Shown here piece after piece: positions 52,156 through 63,471 of a stretch of 64,000 nt of DNA. The stretch is from Bryopsis sp. KO-2023 (Eukaryota > Chlorophyta > Ulvophyceae > Bryopsidales > Bryopsidaceae). Both the position numbers and the translations under genes were made by a program. Under the pieces are notes generated by a model. It had not been told where the DNA came from. It made no database searches and worked only from the letters and a program-made list of their open reading frames with translations. The stretch spans positions 8,168,501 through 8,232,500 of the forward strand of contig BSYQ01000003.1 of assembly GCA_030272585.1 (NCBI GenBank), in the 5' to 3' direction. How positions within the stretch are numbered: the first letter of the stretch is position 1; the number at the start of each line of letters is the position of its first letter.

Positions 52156-54284
52156 TGGTGCAGGGGGCCTCGGCCCCTGACATTCCTCCCCTCCTCCTCC
52201 TCTTGCATGTCTCCGAATGTTCTTGTGCCACTGTAATAACCTTGTTGCGTCATGTTGGTAGGATCAGCAGGAGCCTCCGGTTGAGCTTCAGGACAACTGC
52301 GGGAGTCATGTGCCTTGCTACAGTGTCGACATCGAGGTGGGTTTGGACAATCTCGCGCAATATGAAATCCAAATTCCAAGCAGTGGTAGCATGTTTGCCT
52401 GGGCCTTTGGTAAGGCTGAGTAACCAGAGTTCGGTAGTCAAATTCCACCGTTCCAGAAGCCATGATGTGTCGTTCCACCTCTGAACTGACGAAAACTCTG
52501 TATGTGTTTGATGGTATCCATATTGGTTTGCCCTGTTCCCAGATTTTCCGATTCAGCCTCTGTGATGTGTTGATGTGTGATCGAATGTGGGCTCCATCCT
52601 TGAGATCCGGCAGATTCCAGTCCATTTGATTGGCTGAATACAGTTCCAGTAGAAAATCATCATCTGTGAAATCCTGAGGAATTCCCATGATAACCAAAGG
52701 CTTCATGTTTTTTGTTAGGGACTCTTTGCATGGCTGTCTGGTCCAGAGGCCGATAGATTCCATTTGCAGCACCGTGGTAGCTTCTTGGTCGGGGTTGAAA
52801 AACGGTACGAATGCATCCAAAGCACCCCAACAGCGTTCTGTGAATTGGATGTAGAAGCTGCCCTTGTAATCCCTCCTGACTGCTTCAATTTCCACCCTTG
52901 GAGTAGCCAGTCCTTGTTCTTCGCAAGAGGTGGAGATCCATCGCTTGAATTGATTAGTGACCCTTCTGTTGCTTAGAGTAGCGGATTTCATTGAAGTGCT
53001 GGTGGGTACTAACTTCATTGATCTTGTGTCACAGCGTTCCGTTTGTTTCTTTGCCCTGGCTCGGTTCCGAATGTCCTCTTGTGCTGCTTGTCGTGCAAAT
53101 CGATCAGGAGAGCCTGAGCGAGATCGATTGCCTGCAGTCGGTGGTCTGATGTTGTGAGACGGAACTGACGGGATAGGTAAGTTTGTCCGAAGAAATGAGT
53201 CCATGGATCCAGTCATATGCTTTGCCCTTGCCTCCAATCGGGATTTCATTTGTTGCATATTCTCCGTATTGACCGATGTTCCCTCCTGATCAGACTGCAG
53301 GTTGCAAAATTCTTGAATGAACTTGGTCTGCTCATTAATGACCGCACACATCTCCAGCAGCAGCTTTTGTGTATTGCTCAGCATTTGTTCCATTGTGATT
53401 GCATTGCCTTGCAGATTCCTTGGAACAGTGCCCTGAGGAGGGACTGCTGGTTGTGGGACAGGGGGTGGTCCTTGAGCCGATGTAGTGGGCTGGAATGGGT
53501 TACTGGCGTGTGCCCCCTGTGTTTCCACATTTGGTGGTGCTTGAGAAGGTGGTCGACCTGCAGACCGGATTCCTTCTGGGAGCAATCGTTGAGGTAACTG
53601 TTGGTCCACAAAAGATTGATGTTCTGCTGAATTTTGTGGAGATGCTGGAAGGACCATTGGGTCGTCTGCACCAGATGGTTGTTCTGTCATGTCTATAACA
53701 GAGGTCCTTTCCTGTGAGGTGAATCGACCATTGGAACCCCGAGATCTGGTGTCTGGAGCTTTCGGCAGTCGGCCCAACAGCAACCCAGGACGATCACTAG
53801 GCAATGGAGCAGGGATGGGCCGACCAGAGGTGATGAATGATTGTACGGTTTCCACGATCCTCTCCCTCAACACAGCTGCCGTTGGATTGTCTGCCTTGTG
53901 AACATGTAAATGGACACAGACCTTACGCAGAATCGGAACAGTTCCATGTTGGAGTAGATCCAGGATATCATGAAGGTCTCCCGGCGTGATTCCAACTTCC
54001 AGAATTTCCTTTAGACGGCGTCGAGGATCATGAGTGTGGAGGTAATCACCCCTCAAAGATTCTTTGACAACCGCATGGACATCATCTGACCCATTGAAAG
54101 GTATATCCAATTGCTTAGCCACCATTTGAATAACAGCATCACTCTGTAATTCAATTGCCTCATATAATTCCGCTCTGTCCCTGCGGAGAATCGTGTTTTT
54201 CCCCAGAATCCGTTGTATGGCATCAAAGGCCTCTTGTATCTTAGGAGACCTCATCTCCTCTTCCATTTCTGTATCCCCTTCCAT
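52152..54284 (-). CDS. LINE ORF1, copy 2
   Basis: 710 codons with the same plan as ORF1 of copy 1: helical N-terminus (EEEMRSPKIQEAFDAIQRIL), Pro/Gln-rich middle, Arg/Ser-rich stretch (NRSRSGSPDRFARQ), an RNA-binding-like region and two zinc knuckles near the end (CYHC...C and CRHC...C). The last codons overlap the ORF2 start by AATGA. Confidence 0.85.
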   Translation of the reverse strand: MEGDTEMEEEMRSPKIQEAFDAIQRILGKNTILRRDRAELYEAIELQSDAVIQMVAKQLDIPFNGSDDVHAVVKESLRGDYLHTHDPRRRLKEILEVGITPGDLHDILDLLQHGTVPILRKVCVHLHVHKADNPTAAVLRERIVETVQSFITSGRPIPAPLPSDRPGLLLGRLPKAPDTRSRGSNGRFTSQERTSVIDMTEQPSGADDPMVLPASPQNSAEHQSFVDQQLPQRLLPEGIRSAGRPPSQAPPNVETQGAHASNPFQPTTSAQGPPPVPQPAVPPQGTVPRNLQGNAITMEQMLSNTQKLLLEMCAVINEQTKFIQEFCNLQSDQEGTSVNTENMQQMKSRLEARAKHMTGSMDSFLRTNLPIPSVPSHNIRPPTAGNRSRSGSPDRFARQAAQEDIRNRARAKKQTERCDTRSMKLVPTSTSMKSATLSNRRVTNQFKRWISTSCEEQGLATPRVEIEAVRRDYKGSFYIQFTERCWGALDAFVPFFNPDQEATTVLQMESIGLWTRQPCKESLTKNMKPLVIMGIPQDFTDDDFLLELYSANQMDWNLPDLKDGAHIRSHINTSQRLNRKIWEQGKPIWIPSNTYRVFVSSEVERHIMASGTVEFDYRTLVTQPYQRPRQTCYHCLEFGFHIARDCPNPPRCRHCSKAHDSRSCPEAQPEAPADPTNMTQQGYYSGTRTFGDMQEEEEGRNVRGRGPLHQ

Positions 54285-54689
54285 TGAACCTTCCCTGTTT
54301 TATTGTGTTTGAGTTTCTCTCCCGTGGTGTTCTTTTTCTAAAACCTCTTGGGCCCAAAAAGGTCTAACCAGAACCTATTTGGTGTGAGAGACCAAACCCA
54401 CAGATGTTCGGGTGAAGCAAGTTCGAAAAAGGAGGAACCAGCCCACAGAACCCAACACTATATGGAAAAAGGTCTATGCTGAGAAGGGCTACCCACTAGG
54501 TGAGAGACCAATCTCACCGGTCTTGAGAACAAACTATTAAGGGGAGGATCAGAGAAAAAGAAACGACCTCCTCGAAATCTCTTTTTGTCCAGGTCAGAAA
54601 AAGGACCTATTTGGACGAAACTTAGTTTCTTGCGGGTTCTTTTTTCTGATTGGGATCTCAGGCCAAAGCTATTCCCACCCTGGGCTTAT

Positions 54690-55180
54690 AATATATTCTT
54701 GCCCTTTCTCTCTTTCCACCTTTTCTAACAGGCCAATATTATTTTCTGCCTGGTTGCCCAATATATTCCTTTTTCTTGGTTTTCAAAATTCCTCAATCCA
54801 ATATTATTGTCTTGCTGGGGCTTTCAATATATTCTTGCCCTTTTTCCTTTCCACCTTTTCCTTCAGGCCAATATTATTTTCTGCCTGGGCTTTCAATATA
54901 TTCTTGCCCTTTTTTGCTTTCCACCTTTTCCTTCAAGCTAATATTATTTTCTGCCTGGGCGTTCAATATATTCTTGCCCTTTTTCCTTTCCACCGTTTCC
55001 TTCAGGCCAATATTATTTTCTGCCTAGGCTTTCAATATATTCTTGCCCTTTTTTGTTTTCCACCTTTTCCTTCAGGCCAATATTATTTTCTGCCTGGGCT
55101 ATGACTCAGTGAATCCTGTTCTTGATTTCTTCTTTTTCCCTCAGGCCAATATTATTTCCTTGCCTGGGCTGAGAATATAT
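54690..55180 (-). repeat. Tandem repeats in the LINE 5' UTR (copy 2)
   Basis: Same monomers as 43780-44260 (GGCCAATATTATTTTCTGCC core), again about 65-70 bp long. The number and spacing of monomers differ slightly between the copies, so the array length changes. Confidence 0.7.
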
Positions 55181-55913
55181 TCCTCCTAAGGTGATCTAAG
55201 GGACAGTGAACCTGTGTCCTGCCCCTTGGAAACTAAACTTGTCTTTTGCAGTGGGAAAAACGATTCCCTTTTTGACTGTTCTATAAAAATAAACTTTCTT
55301 TGTCAAGTGTGCGTAAGAGCCAAGTGTAATACCTTGCACGCTTTCCAGATCGCCGCGACGACCAGTGGAGCGAAAGCGAAAGGTGTGGAGCCGCTCCGAT
55401 ATACCACTGCCTGACGTCAGGAGGAGCGATCCGTAGCGACTCGACGCTTTCCTTTGAGCTTGGACTGTTCTTGGTTGCCGTTGCTGCCAGAAACCGAGAT
55501 CAGCTTCGTGGCTTGGTTGGAAGGTCCTTAGAAACGTTCCTTATGCTTCAGTTACGTTCCAGAGCTCTGTTTTGGTATTGTTTCTGGATCGTCCGTGAAG
55601 ATCACCGTGACGATCAACTGTTGTGTGACAGTAAAACGGATTCGTCACCGGCGACAGCCTCGGATCGGTCAGGGAAGGCTCGTCCAAGTTGCTTTGCTTC
55701 GTTCAGTAGACTGTTGTAGTGTCTAAGCCTTTCTGTTTGACTTCAGACGTCAGCTGACGCTTTGGTCAGAGTTCCGCTCTTCCTGGTTCCGATTTTCGAG
55801 CTCAGAGTTGCGATCGCCTGCACGCGAGGTTGTGCTCGTGGTCGCAGTAGGTTTAGCCAGCAGTAGTCGGCCTTGTTTGCACGCTCGCTGATAGTTTCCA
55901 CACGGCCTTAGGT

Positions 55914-56331
55914 CGCCTAGCGAAAAACTGGACGAATTATATTTCTTGAAATTTCAAGTACATCATTCTTAGGCGTATATCTAGGTATCATTCAATTTTC
56001 AAAGAAATCTAATGATTAGTTTTTGAGTTATGAGGTGGAAGGCATTTCTAAGCAATAGTACTCAAAGAGTGTCCATGCCGGGAATTGAACCTGGATCTCA
56101 CAAAACACTGAAAAACTAAAATTAAGAATAAGGTGCCCCAGGCGGGAATTGAACCCACGATGCCGCTATGGCTAATGAGACAAGCACACATCTCGAATAC
56201 CCACCGGGACATCCTACCACCATGTAGCTGGGGCCCCGGAATTTTCGGTCGCCCCAGGGGTAGTATACCGGAAAAGAGCTAAGTTTAAAGAAGTATGACA
56301 AGTGGTTCGAGCTTGGGTTCGATACTACGAC
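55914..56331 (-). other. LINE flank with two tandem tRNA-like segments
   Basis: On the minus strand, B-box-type GGTTCAATTCCCG occurs twice, at about 56081-56069 and 56152-56140. The upstream one is preceded, at about 56220-56195, by an A-box-like GATGTCCCGGTGGG. The 3' tails read CATGGACAC and TGGGGCACC. This looks like a tRNA-derived SINE fragment or decayed tRNA pair rather than working tRNA genes. Confidence 0.4.
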
Positions 56332-56671
56332 CAGACATGGGCTGAGACCTCTGTGCACAGGCCAGGACAGAACAGACTGTCTGTTCTGTGCACAGGGTCA
56401 GACCTGTGCTGCACAGGTGCACAGACCTGTACAGCACAGCACAGACAGGGTCTGTGCAAAATCTGTGCAGATTCTGTGCAGTTCTGTGCAGATTCTGTGC
56501 AGTTCTGTGCTGTGCTGTGCAAGTCTGTGCACCTGTGCAGCACAGGTCTGACCCTGTGCACAGAACAGACAGTCTGTTCTGTCCTGGCCTGTGCAATTCC
56601 GCTGCACAGGACAGGACAGCACAGGGTGCACAGAACCTGCACAGAACCCTGTCTTGTGCAGCCCATGACTG
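56332..56671. mobile_element. hAT-like MITE built from TGTGCA repeats (copy 2), TSD ACTACGAC
   Basis: The same ends as copy 1 (CAGACATGGGCTG and CAGCCCATGACTG), flanked by the 8-bp duplication ACTACGAC (56324-56331 and 56672-56679). The interior is the same CTGTGCAG-type repeat mix, 12 bp shorter overall and with a different repeat order. Confidence 0.85.
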
Positions 56672-57300
56672 ACTACGACCCTTACGACTCGAGACTTTCA
56701 TCAAACATGTCCATCATTATTACTACATCGAGCTACGAAATAAGTGATCATGTGTGATCTTTTGGAGTTCAAGTGGTCTTGGTTACGATTGAAGTACTTT
56801 AATCGGAAACGTTCATCTTATAATGTAATGGTTCGGGTGATTGGAGTGAATAAGGTGGTTTATGTTATGTTCTTGTTGTTGAGGTTGAAGGTTCGAGTCT
56901 AAGCTTGTTTCCTTTCGTGCTTGGAAGTGTGATGTTGTTCGATAGCGAAAGCGACCGAAGCAAGATTCGATCCCGAGACCTTGGCATTTAGAGGTAGTGG
57001 CTTACACACTTTCGGTAGTAGAATGTTGTGGATCATTTCGCTAGTTGTTTGTGGATCGAGACGTATTATCTAGATGACTGACTTTGCTAAGCCGCAGATT
57101 TTGTGCGATTGCCTTCAACGCTTGATATCTCGAAAATGAGAAGGAATTTCAAAATTCAAGTTAAAGCCAAATGCAATCTTTTCTCGAGACCTATCTTTTG
57201 ATACCCATATTGTGTTTTCGATGAAAATCAAGTTTTGACGTCCTTAGTCATCAAACTGACGACTTTAGGGTTTACGAAGGTTAGTGGTTTAATAATTTAG

Positions 57301-57302
<2 letters not shown>
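56672..57302. other. AT-rich spacer, no feature recognised
   Basis: It lies between the MITE and the poly(T) run. Many short ORFs occur, none convincing, and there are no repeats or RNA genes that I can support. Confidence 0.4.
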
Positions 57303-57339
<37 letters not shown>

Positions 57340-57746
57340 GTCGATTTTTTAAAAACATCATCGACACGTGATCTCCAAGATCTCGGCGAAGTACTTCGGT
57401 TCAAATCCCCCCACCCTCCAAAATCGTACAATCAATCCCGAATCGAAATCGTACCCAAATCGTACGTGAATCCCTCTGCGAAACAGCGTAACTGCGAACC
57501 GGAAAAGTCCCCTCAATCTCACACTTTGACTAACCCTGTGTCGTACTGAAAACCCTTTCCTGCGAACGACTGCAACTGCGAGAATCAGGTAACCCACCGA
57601 AAAAGGAAAACCCCAGTCGAACGAAAAACCCCTGTCGCAGCCGCGAACCGAGCACCCAGTGCGTATCGAAAAGAAAACTCCCGGCGAGCAAAACCAAAAA
57701 CCCCCGACGAGGCGAATGGCCAACTGCAGTGCGAATCTGCAGCGCC

Positions 57747-58703
57747 TCAAAAAAGTCCAGGAGGACGTGGAGGAAAATCACCAGGTCGGAAGGGCAGCCA
57801 GCGATTGGAGAGGGCCCACCCCGCGATGGGTCCCCCACAGGTCCGCAGCAATTGGGCGCGCAAGTCAGTCTGGCTAGGGCTGTCGAAAAAACCCCGGGTT
57901 CCGAGATCCAGCGATGACGACTCCGTCCATGGAGCCCACGGCGTGAAAGGGCGAAGCCAGGCGCTTGGTAAGGTTGGGTGAGTCCTGTGCTGTCGTCCTG
58001 TCGCACCCTGCGTTCGCCTTTGTCGATTGAAGTTCCAAATGCGTGTATCCATTTGTCTGTGGTTTCGCTTTTTAGGAATGGAAGGAGTCCCCAGCTCGGG
58101 AGAGCGCCAGTCATCGTCGACGGAAGGAGTCCTATGCTTGGAAGAGCCCTTGAAGGTAGGTCTGGTCTTGTGTTTGCTCAATTGGTGCTTGCCCTTGGAT
58201 GAATTATCCTGTAAAAACCAATGTTCTTCCTCCTGTGACCCAAAAAGCTTTAAATGGGCCTGCACCTCAATAAGCAATATGTCTGCCTTTGAAGAATAAC
58301 CGGCTAGTGATCCAGGAGTGGTAACCAGTGGTGTCTTGTGTGCCCCAGGTGATGCCTGAGAAGAAGAGAGCTCCACAGCTGAAGGGTGGGCCTTGGATGG
58401 ACATGGAGCAGGGCCACCTTCCCCAGAGGTTCCAGAATGGCTACTGGTGAGTCCTTTGAAAACCTCAGAAAGTGTCTCAGTACATTTTTGCAAACATTCA
58501 GCCACCTTGTGAAGGGAATCCAACAACAACTGTTGCCTGTGAAAGTCCAAATCCAGTTCCCCTGATGTAATGGTTTCCAAATGATTTACTTGGCTCCCCT
58601 GAAAACTCTCCGGTGTATCCACATCAATGTCCTTTGTGTAATCTCCAACCCTGTGTTTGTACGATGTCTTTGCAGGTATACCCAAATCCGCCCGGTGATC
58701 CAA
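57747..58703 (-). CDS. Unrecognised ORF in the LINE-like unit (318 codons)
   Basis: It begins MDHRADLGIPAKTSYKHRVG. A helical, probably coiled-coil stretch follows (LLLDSLHKVAECLQKCTETL), then Ser/Pro/His-rich low-complexity sequence. No catalytic motif is visible. It sits in 3' position relative to the ORF1 at 60981-62846. It could be the remnant of another ORF1. Confidence 0.4.
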   Translation of the reverse strand: MDHRADLGIPAKTSYKHRVGDYTKDIDVDTPESFQGSQVNHLETITSGELDLDFHRQQLLLDSLHKVAECLQKCTETLSEVFKGLTSSHSGTSGEGGPAPCPSKAHPSAVELSSSQASPGAHKTPLVTTPGSLAGYSSKADILLIEVQAHLKLFGSQEEEHWFLQDNSSKGKHQLSKHKTRPTFKGSSKHRTPSVDDDWRSPELGTPSIPKKRNHRQMDTRIWNFNRQRRTQGATGRQHRTHPTLPSAWLRPFTPWAPWTESSSLDLGTRGFFDSPSQTDLRAQLLRTCGGPIAGWALSNRWLPFRPGDFPPRPPGLF

Positions 58704-58749
58704 ACTGAGAAGAGCATCTCCAAGCTTCAGAAGTTTATCGGCAATCCCA

Positions 58750-60500
58750 GAAACAATCTTGTGTGTACCCAGAAATCACCAAACCTGACAACCAAAAACG
58801 ACCCTGCTGGAGGATTCAAAGGTGAGTGAATTTTCCCAGATGCCTGTAACCTGTTAGAGTGTCCTGAGTATGAATGTCTAGTTTTGAAAGGAGTCCAACA
58901 AACACTGCCTGTGATCTTCCCTCCTATCTGATCTTCTCTTTTCCTCGAGCACAGCACTGTTGTTCCTGTTCTTTTGTTATCCATAACATAAATGTTCCCT
59001 TTCCTCTTTGCATCATTCCCTGAAACTCTCGAATAGTACCAGAACTGTGAATCCCATAACCTAGTGAGCCCCAAAGCCACCATTAGAAAAACAACCCCAA
59101 ACACAACTAGAACACCCCTGTAGGTATAAAAATTAGTGACTACTGTGTGTGTATGTACCCAGAAATCACCAGACCTAATAACCAGGAACGACCCTGCTGG
59201 ATGCAAAGGTGAGTGTACTGCCCCAAATGCCTGAAACCTGTTGGGGTGACCTGAGGATGAATGTCCTGTTTGAAAAGAGTCCAACAAACGGTGCCTGTGA
59301 TCTCCCCTCTTTTCTGATCTTCTCTTTTCATCTACCTCAGCACCACGTTTCCTGTTTTTCATCTATATCAAAAATGTTCCCTTCCTTTCTTTCAGCATGC
59401 CCTGAAGCTTGTGAATAGTTCAAGAACTGTGAATCCCACACCCTAGTGATCCCCAAAGCCACCACCAGAAAAATAACCCCAAACACAAACAGAACACCCC
59501 TATTATTGACTGTTGTTTTTGTGTGTACCCAGAAATCATCAATCCTGACAACCAGGAACAACCCTGATGGAGGATTCAAAGGTGAGTAAACCTCCCCATA
59601 TGCCTGTACCCTGTTGGAGTGTCCTGAATATAAATGTCCTGTGCGAAAGGAGTCCAACAAACGTTGCATGTGATCTTCCCCCCTATCTGATCCTCCCTTG
59701 TCATCTACCTCAACACAGCTGGTTCCTGTTTTTGTTTTTCATCCAAATCAAAAATGTGTCCCCCCTTGCTTTCGCTGCTCCTGGGATCGCTTCAATAGTA
59801 AAAGACATTCGAATCCCTCACCATAGTGATCCCCAAAACCACCACTTAGAAAAAACATCCCCAAACACAAATTTATTATCCATCACATAAATGTTCCCTT
59901 GCCGCTTTGCATCATTCCCTGGAGCTCTCGAAGAGTACCAGAACTGTAAATCCCATAACCTAGTGAGCCCCAAAGCCACCATTAGAAAAACAACCCCAAA
60001 CACAAATAGAACACTCCTGTAGGTATAAAAATTGTTGACTGCTGTGTGTGTATGTACCCAGAGATCACCAAACCGGACAACCAAGAACAACCCTGCTGGA
60101 GGATGCAAAGGTGATTGGACTTCCCCAAATGCCTGAAACCTGTTGGGGTGTCCTGAGAATGAATGACCTGTTTGAAAAGAGTCCTACAAACGATGCTTGT
60201 GATCTCCCCTCCTATCTGATCTTCTGTTTTTCATCTACCTCAGCACCACGTTTCCTGTTTGTCACCCATATCAAAAACGTTTCCTTCCCTGTTTTCAGCA
60301 TTCCCTGAAGCTTGCGAATAGTACAAGAACTGTGAATCCCACACCCTAGTGATCCCCAAAGCCACCACCAGAAAAATAACCCCAAACACAAACAGAACAC
60401 CCCTATTATTGACTGCTGTTTTTGTGTGTACCCAGAAATCCTCAAACCTGACAACCAGGAACGACCCTGATGGAGGACTCAAAGGTGAGTATATCTCCCC
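58750..60500. repeat. Five tandem ~375-530-bp repeats
   Basis: Copies start at TGTACCCAGA(A/G)ATC at about 58761, 59153, 59523, 60050 and 60424. Each contains a hydrophobic reading on the minus strand (FLVVRxxDFWVHT, then VFGVxFLVVALGxTRxWD), so the repeats may derive from an ancestral membrane-protein-like ORF. They lie 3' of ORF1, as does the 423-bp array near the other LINE. Confidence 0.7.
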
Positions 60501-60980
60501 ATATGCCTGTACCCTGTAGGAGTGTCCTGAGTATAAATGACCTGTTTGAAAAGAGTCCAACAAACGTTGCATGTGATCTTCCCCTCTATCTGAACCTCCC
60601 TTGTCATCTACCTCAACACAGCTGGTTCCTGTTTTTATCCACGAAACCCTGGGGGTGACTTTCGCATAAAAGAAGCCTCCTTTTAACAGGTGTATAAAAA
60701 TGGCCATAATCACCCCTTATTTTGCGCAGTATAGAAAGACCCACGCCCCCGAAAAAATCCCCGTAGCCCAATGTAAAAAACATAAGACCCTGATCAGTAT
60801 TGAGTTCTTAATAAACAATTGTGTCCTGAAAATTATTCCCAGAAAACAAAGGACATCCTCAACAAATATACTGCACCCAAATGGAGAATAATAAATCGTC
60901 CCAAATAAAAACAAAAACAAAAACTCCAAAATCAACGTTCTTTTGTCTCTGACTGATGCAGGAAAAATAGTGCCCCCCCT

Positions 60981-62846
60981 CTAGGGGACACGCATGGCAG
61001 GCGGAGGCTGAGGGACATGTGGAGCAGTAGAAGGACGTTTGGGAGGTGCTGTAGGGTCATGGAGTGGAGCTGTAGGGCATGCTTGAGTCTCGTGGGCCCC
61101 GTAACATTTCCTGCAGTTGGGTAAGTTGGGACACGAAGCAGCTTTATGTGTCCCAAGCTGGTTACAGCGCATACACCTGATGATGGCGCGCTTATAAACT
61201 GACACCGGAACAAACTTGTATTCGTAACGCAGCATGTCGCCCATCTTTTCAACGATATCCTTTTGAATCCACACCCTGATGGACTGGGAGGGGATCCAGT
61301 CAACCCCCTGAGGTGTAACCACCCTTCTCTTCAACCGTTCACTCTGAGTAATGTATTGAGTGATATCCATGTCTTGTGTAGGTGCTGGAAGACCCCAGTC
61401 CTCATGATTGGCACACAACAGTTCGCTATCGAAGTCGGTCAAGCTAACACCTTCTGGAATCCCGGTGACCACCATTGCCACCTTATCAACTGCCACCGAC
61501 TGAATCTGTGGATGCCTCGTCCACCTGCCCAAAGCTGCAAGATCCAACTCCGGTAATTGGTCCTCCGTCATTGAATGCTCCAAAGCCAATTGCCGATCCA
61601 CCAAAATCCAGTCATCCTCCGAAAATTGACAGTACACATTTCCTCTGAAATCCCTCCGAATTCCCACCACCTTGACCTTTTTCTCTGGAATGGCCCTTTC
61701 CAAAAAGGACTCGATATGCATACCCAGCGTTCTTGAACTGAATTCCGACGCCCTCAGACTGCTGGGGGGGCGTAACCTCATGGAAACAGCATCATTACGC
61801 GAATCTTTTTCCCTTTGTCTTGCCTTTTGAACCCGTTCCTGACGAGCCAGACGAGCCTTCTGGGCATCCCATTGCTGCTGAGTGGGCCATTGTGGCGCAG
61901 GGTCATTAGATGAACCAAATCGAGGGCCAGAGTTCGGTGTAGGGCCTGAAGGCGATGGGGGAAGCGTGGCCAATCGCTGGAGGAGAGCCCCCCAAGAGGC
62001 CGATAGCTCCTCTGCCCTATGGATGTCATCATGAAGGCCCGGAAACGACATAAAAGCCGAGGTAGCAGGGTTGCCGTTGTAAACGTTCTGCAGCTCCTTC
62101 AGAATCAAGTCCTGAGTGGCCATAACCTTCTTGTTCTGTTCTACCAACTGTGCCGCCAATCTGGAAATGTCCACACAGGTCTGTCTGATGGGGGGAATTC
62201 CCTGGTTAACCACTGTGGGTTGTGGACTAGGAATAGGCCCGGGAGAGTCCCTGGGTGGCTGCTGAGAGCCAGAGGCGGTGGGCTGGGAGCCTGGGGTTGG
62301 CTGAGGAGGCTGATTGTGCTCCAATCCAGTTGTGGGGTGGCCTGTGCATGATTGTGGGTCAGTGTGATCTGTCTGAGTGGGAAGAGAACCACTAGGACCA
62401 ATGTGGGTCCTGTGAAGGGATAATGTGGGACCTGTGGGCTGATGGGTGGGAGTGAGAATGTGTCCCTGAGAATCCTGTTGATTAGTGACTCCTATGTGCA
62501 TACTGTCCTCCCCATGTGAATGTATAACATCATCCATGCCTTCCATCTCATCCCGTCCTTCCAATTCATCTCTGTCTATCATAGCATCCGCTCTTTCACG
62601 CATCGCCTCATTCGCAGCGCGACACTCACATCGAATCACATCCCGAAGTTCCGGCACAGTCGCATGGGGGTGGAACCTCATCGACAACAGCTTAAAAACC
62701 AGACGAACGTGATTGTATGACGCATAGGGGATAACATCGAAAATCGTCGCCCTGTTTTCCTCGTTATCCTCGCTGACGTCCAGTATCGTTTGAAGTTTGG
62801 CAAGTGCCTCCGCCTTGAACGTGGGACTCAGAGACATTTCGTCCAT
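60981..62846 (-). CDS. LINE ORF1 of a second family
   Basis: 621 codons from ATG 62846. It has an N-terminal helical part (LAKLQTILDVSEDNEEN), a long Pro/Gln/Thr-rich middle, an Arg/Gln-rich coiled region (QQQWDAQKARLARQERVQKA), an RNA-binding-like domain and zinc knuckles CMRCNQLGTHKAASC and CRKCYGAHETQAC near residues 555-590. The layout matches the 710-residue ORF1 proteins, but the sequence is clearly different. Confidence 0.8.
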   Translation of the reverse strand: MDEMSLSPTFKAEALAKLQTILDVSEDNEENRATIFDVIPYASYNHVRLVFKLLSMRFHPHATVPELRDVIRCECRAANEAMRERADAMIDRDELEGRDEMEGMDDVIHSHGEDSMHIGVTNQQDSQGHILTPTHQPTGPTLSLHRTHIGPSGSLPTQTDHTDPQSCTGHPTTGLEHNQPPQPTPGSQPTASGSQQPPRDSPGPIPSPQPTVVNQGIPPIRQTCVDISRLAAQLVEQNKKVMATQDLILKELQNVYNGNPATSAFMSFPGLHDDIHRAEELSASWGALLQRLATLPPSPSGPTPNSGPRFGSSNDPAPQWPTQQQWDAQKARLARQERVQKARQREKDSRNDAVSMRLRPPSSLRASEFSSRTLGMHIESFLERAIPEKKVKVVGIRRDFRGNVYCQFSEDDWILVDRQLALEHSMTEDQLPELDLAALGRWTRHPQIQSVAVDKVAMVVTGIPEGVSLTDFDSELLCANHEDWGLPAPTQDMDITQYITQSERLKRRVVTPQGVDWIPSQSIRVWIQKDIVEKMGDMLRYEYKFVPVSVYKRAIIRCMRCNQLGTHKAASCPNLPNCRKCYGAHETQACPTAPLHDPTAPPKRPSTAPHVPQPPPAMRVP

Positions 62847-62876
62847 GCCTACGAAAACCTGATGAGGAGTTTAGTG

Positions 62877-63471
62877 TGGTTCGACTCTGCACTCAGGTGC
62901 ACAACTGCCTTCCTGTCTTCGCGCCGTCAGTCCTGCCTCAGTAGATTGACTCAAAGTCCTTTGCACGAAACGTGCGCAGGGGCTCCTGTCCCGGTCCTGT
63001 CGTGTATTCCTTGCCTGTGGCGAACGCAGAGGGTTCCTTGCCGAATTCTGGCGGTCCTGTCTGTGGAAATTGGGATGGCACACGTGCTGTCCCAGTAAAA
63101 ACGTCCAAGGGCCGCAGCACAACACTCAAACCCAGTCGGTAACCTGTCCTGGTGATGCTGCGTGGTTCGACTCTGCACTCAGGTGCACAACTTCCCTGCT
63201 AGTAGCACTCGCAGGGGGATTCCTGTCTCAGCGCCGTCAGTCCTGCCTCGGTAGATTGTCTCAAAGTTCCTTGCACGAAGCGTGCGCAGGGGCTCCTGTC
63301 CCGGTCCTGTCGTGTATTCCTTGCCTGTGGCGAACGCAGAGGGTTCCTTGCCTGTTTCTGGCGGTCCTGTCTGTGGAAATTGGGATGGCACACGTGCTGT
63401 CCCAGTAGAAACGTCCAAGGGCCGCAGCACAACACTCAAACCCAGTCGATAACCTGTCCTGGTGATACTGC
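62877..63471 (-). repeat. Two tandem ~300-bp monomers in the 5' region
   Basis: GTGGTTCGACTCTGCACTC starts units at about 62877 and 63162, and a partial third unit starts at about 63472 (lengths about 286 and 310 bp). The units differ by small indels and lie just upstream of ORF1 on the minus strand. Confidence 0.75.

Larger units (their letters stand above)
48163..55913 (-). mobile_element. LINE copy 2 with both ORFs intact
   Basis: 5' UTR with tandem repeats (about 54690-55180), ORF1 (54284-52152), ORF2 (52155-48163) and a 3' region that probably continues toward 45 kb. Both ORFs are open, so this copy could be competent. The endonuclease is of the APE type and ORF2 ends in a Cys-His motif, the layout of plant L1 or I/Jockey-related elements; the clade is not resolved. 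Confidence 0.85.

Noticed and set aside
62877..63471. CRISPR-like array
   Set aside because: The repeats are ~300 bp, contiguous and without unique spacers, and the genome is eukaryotic.
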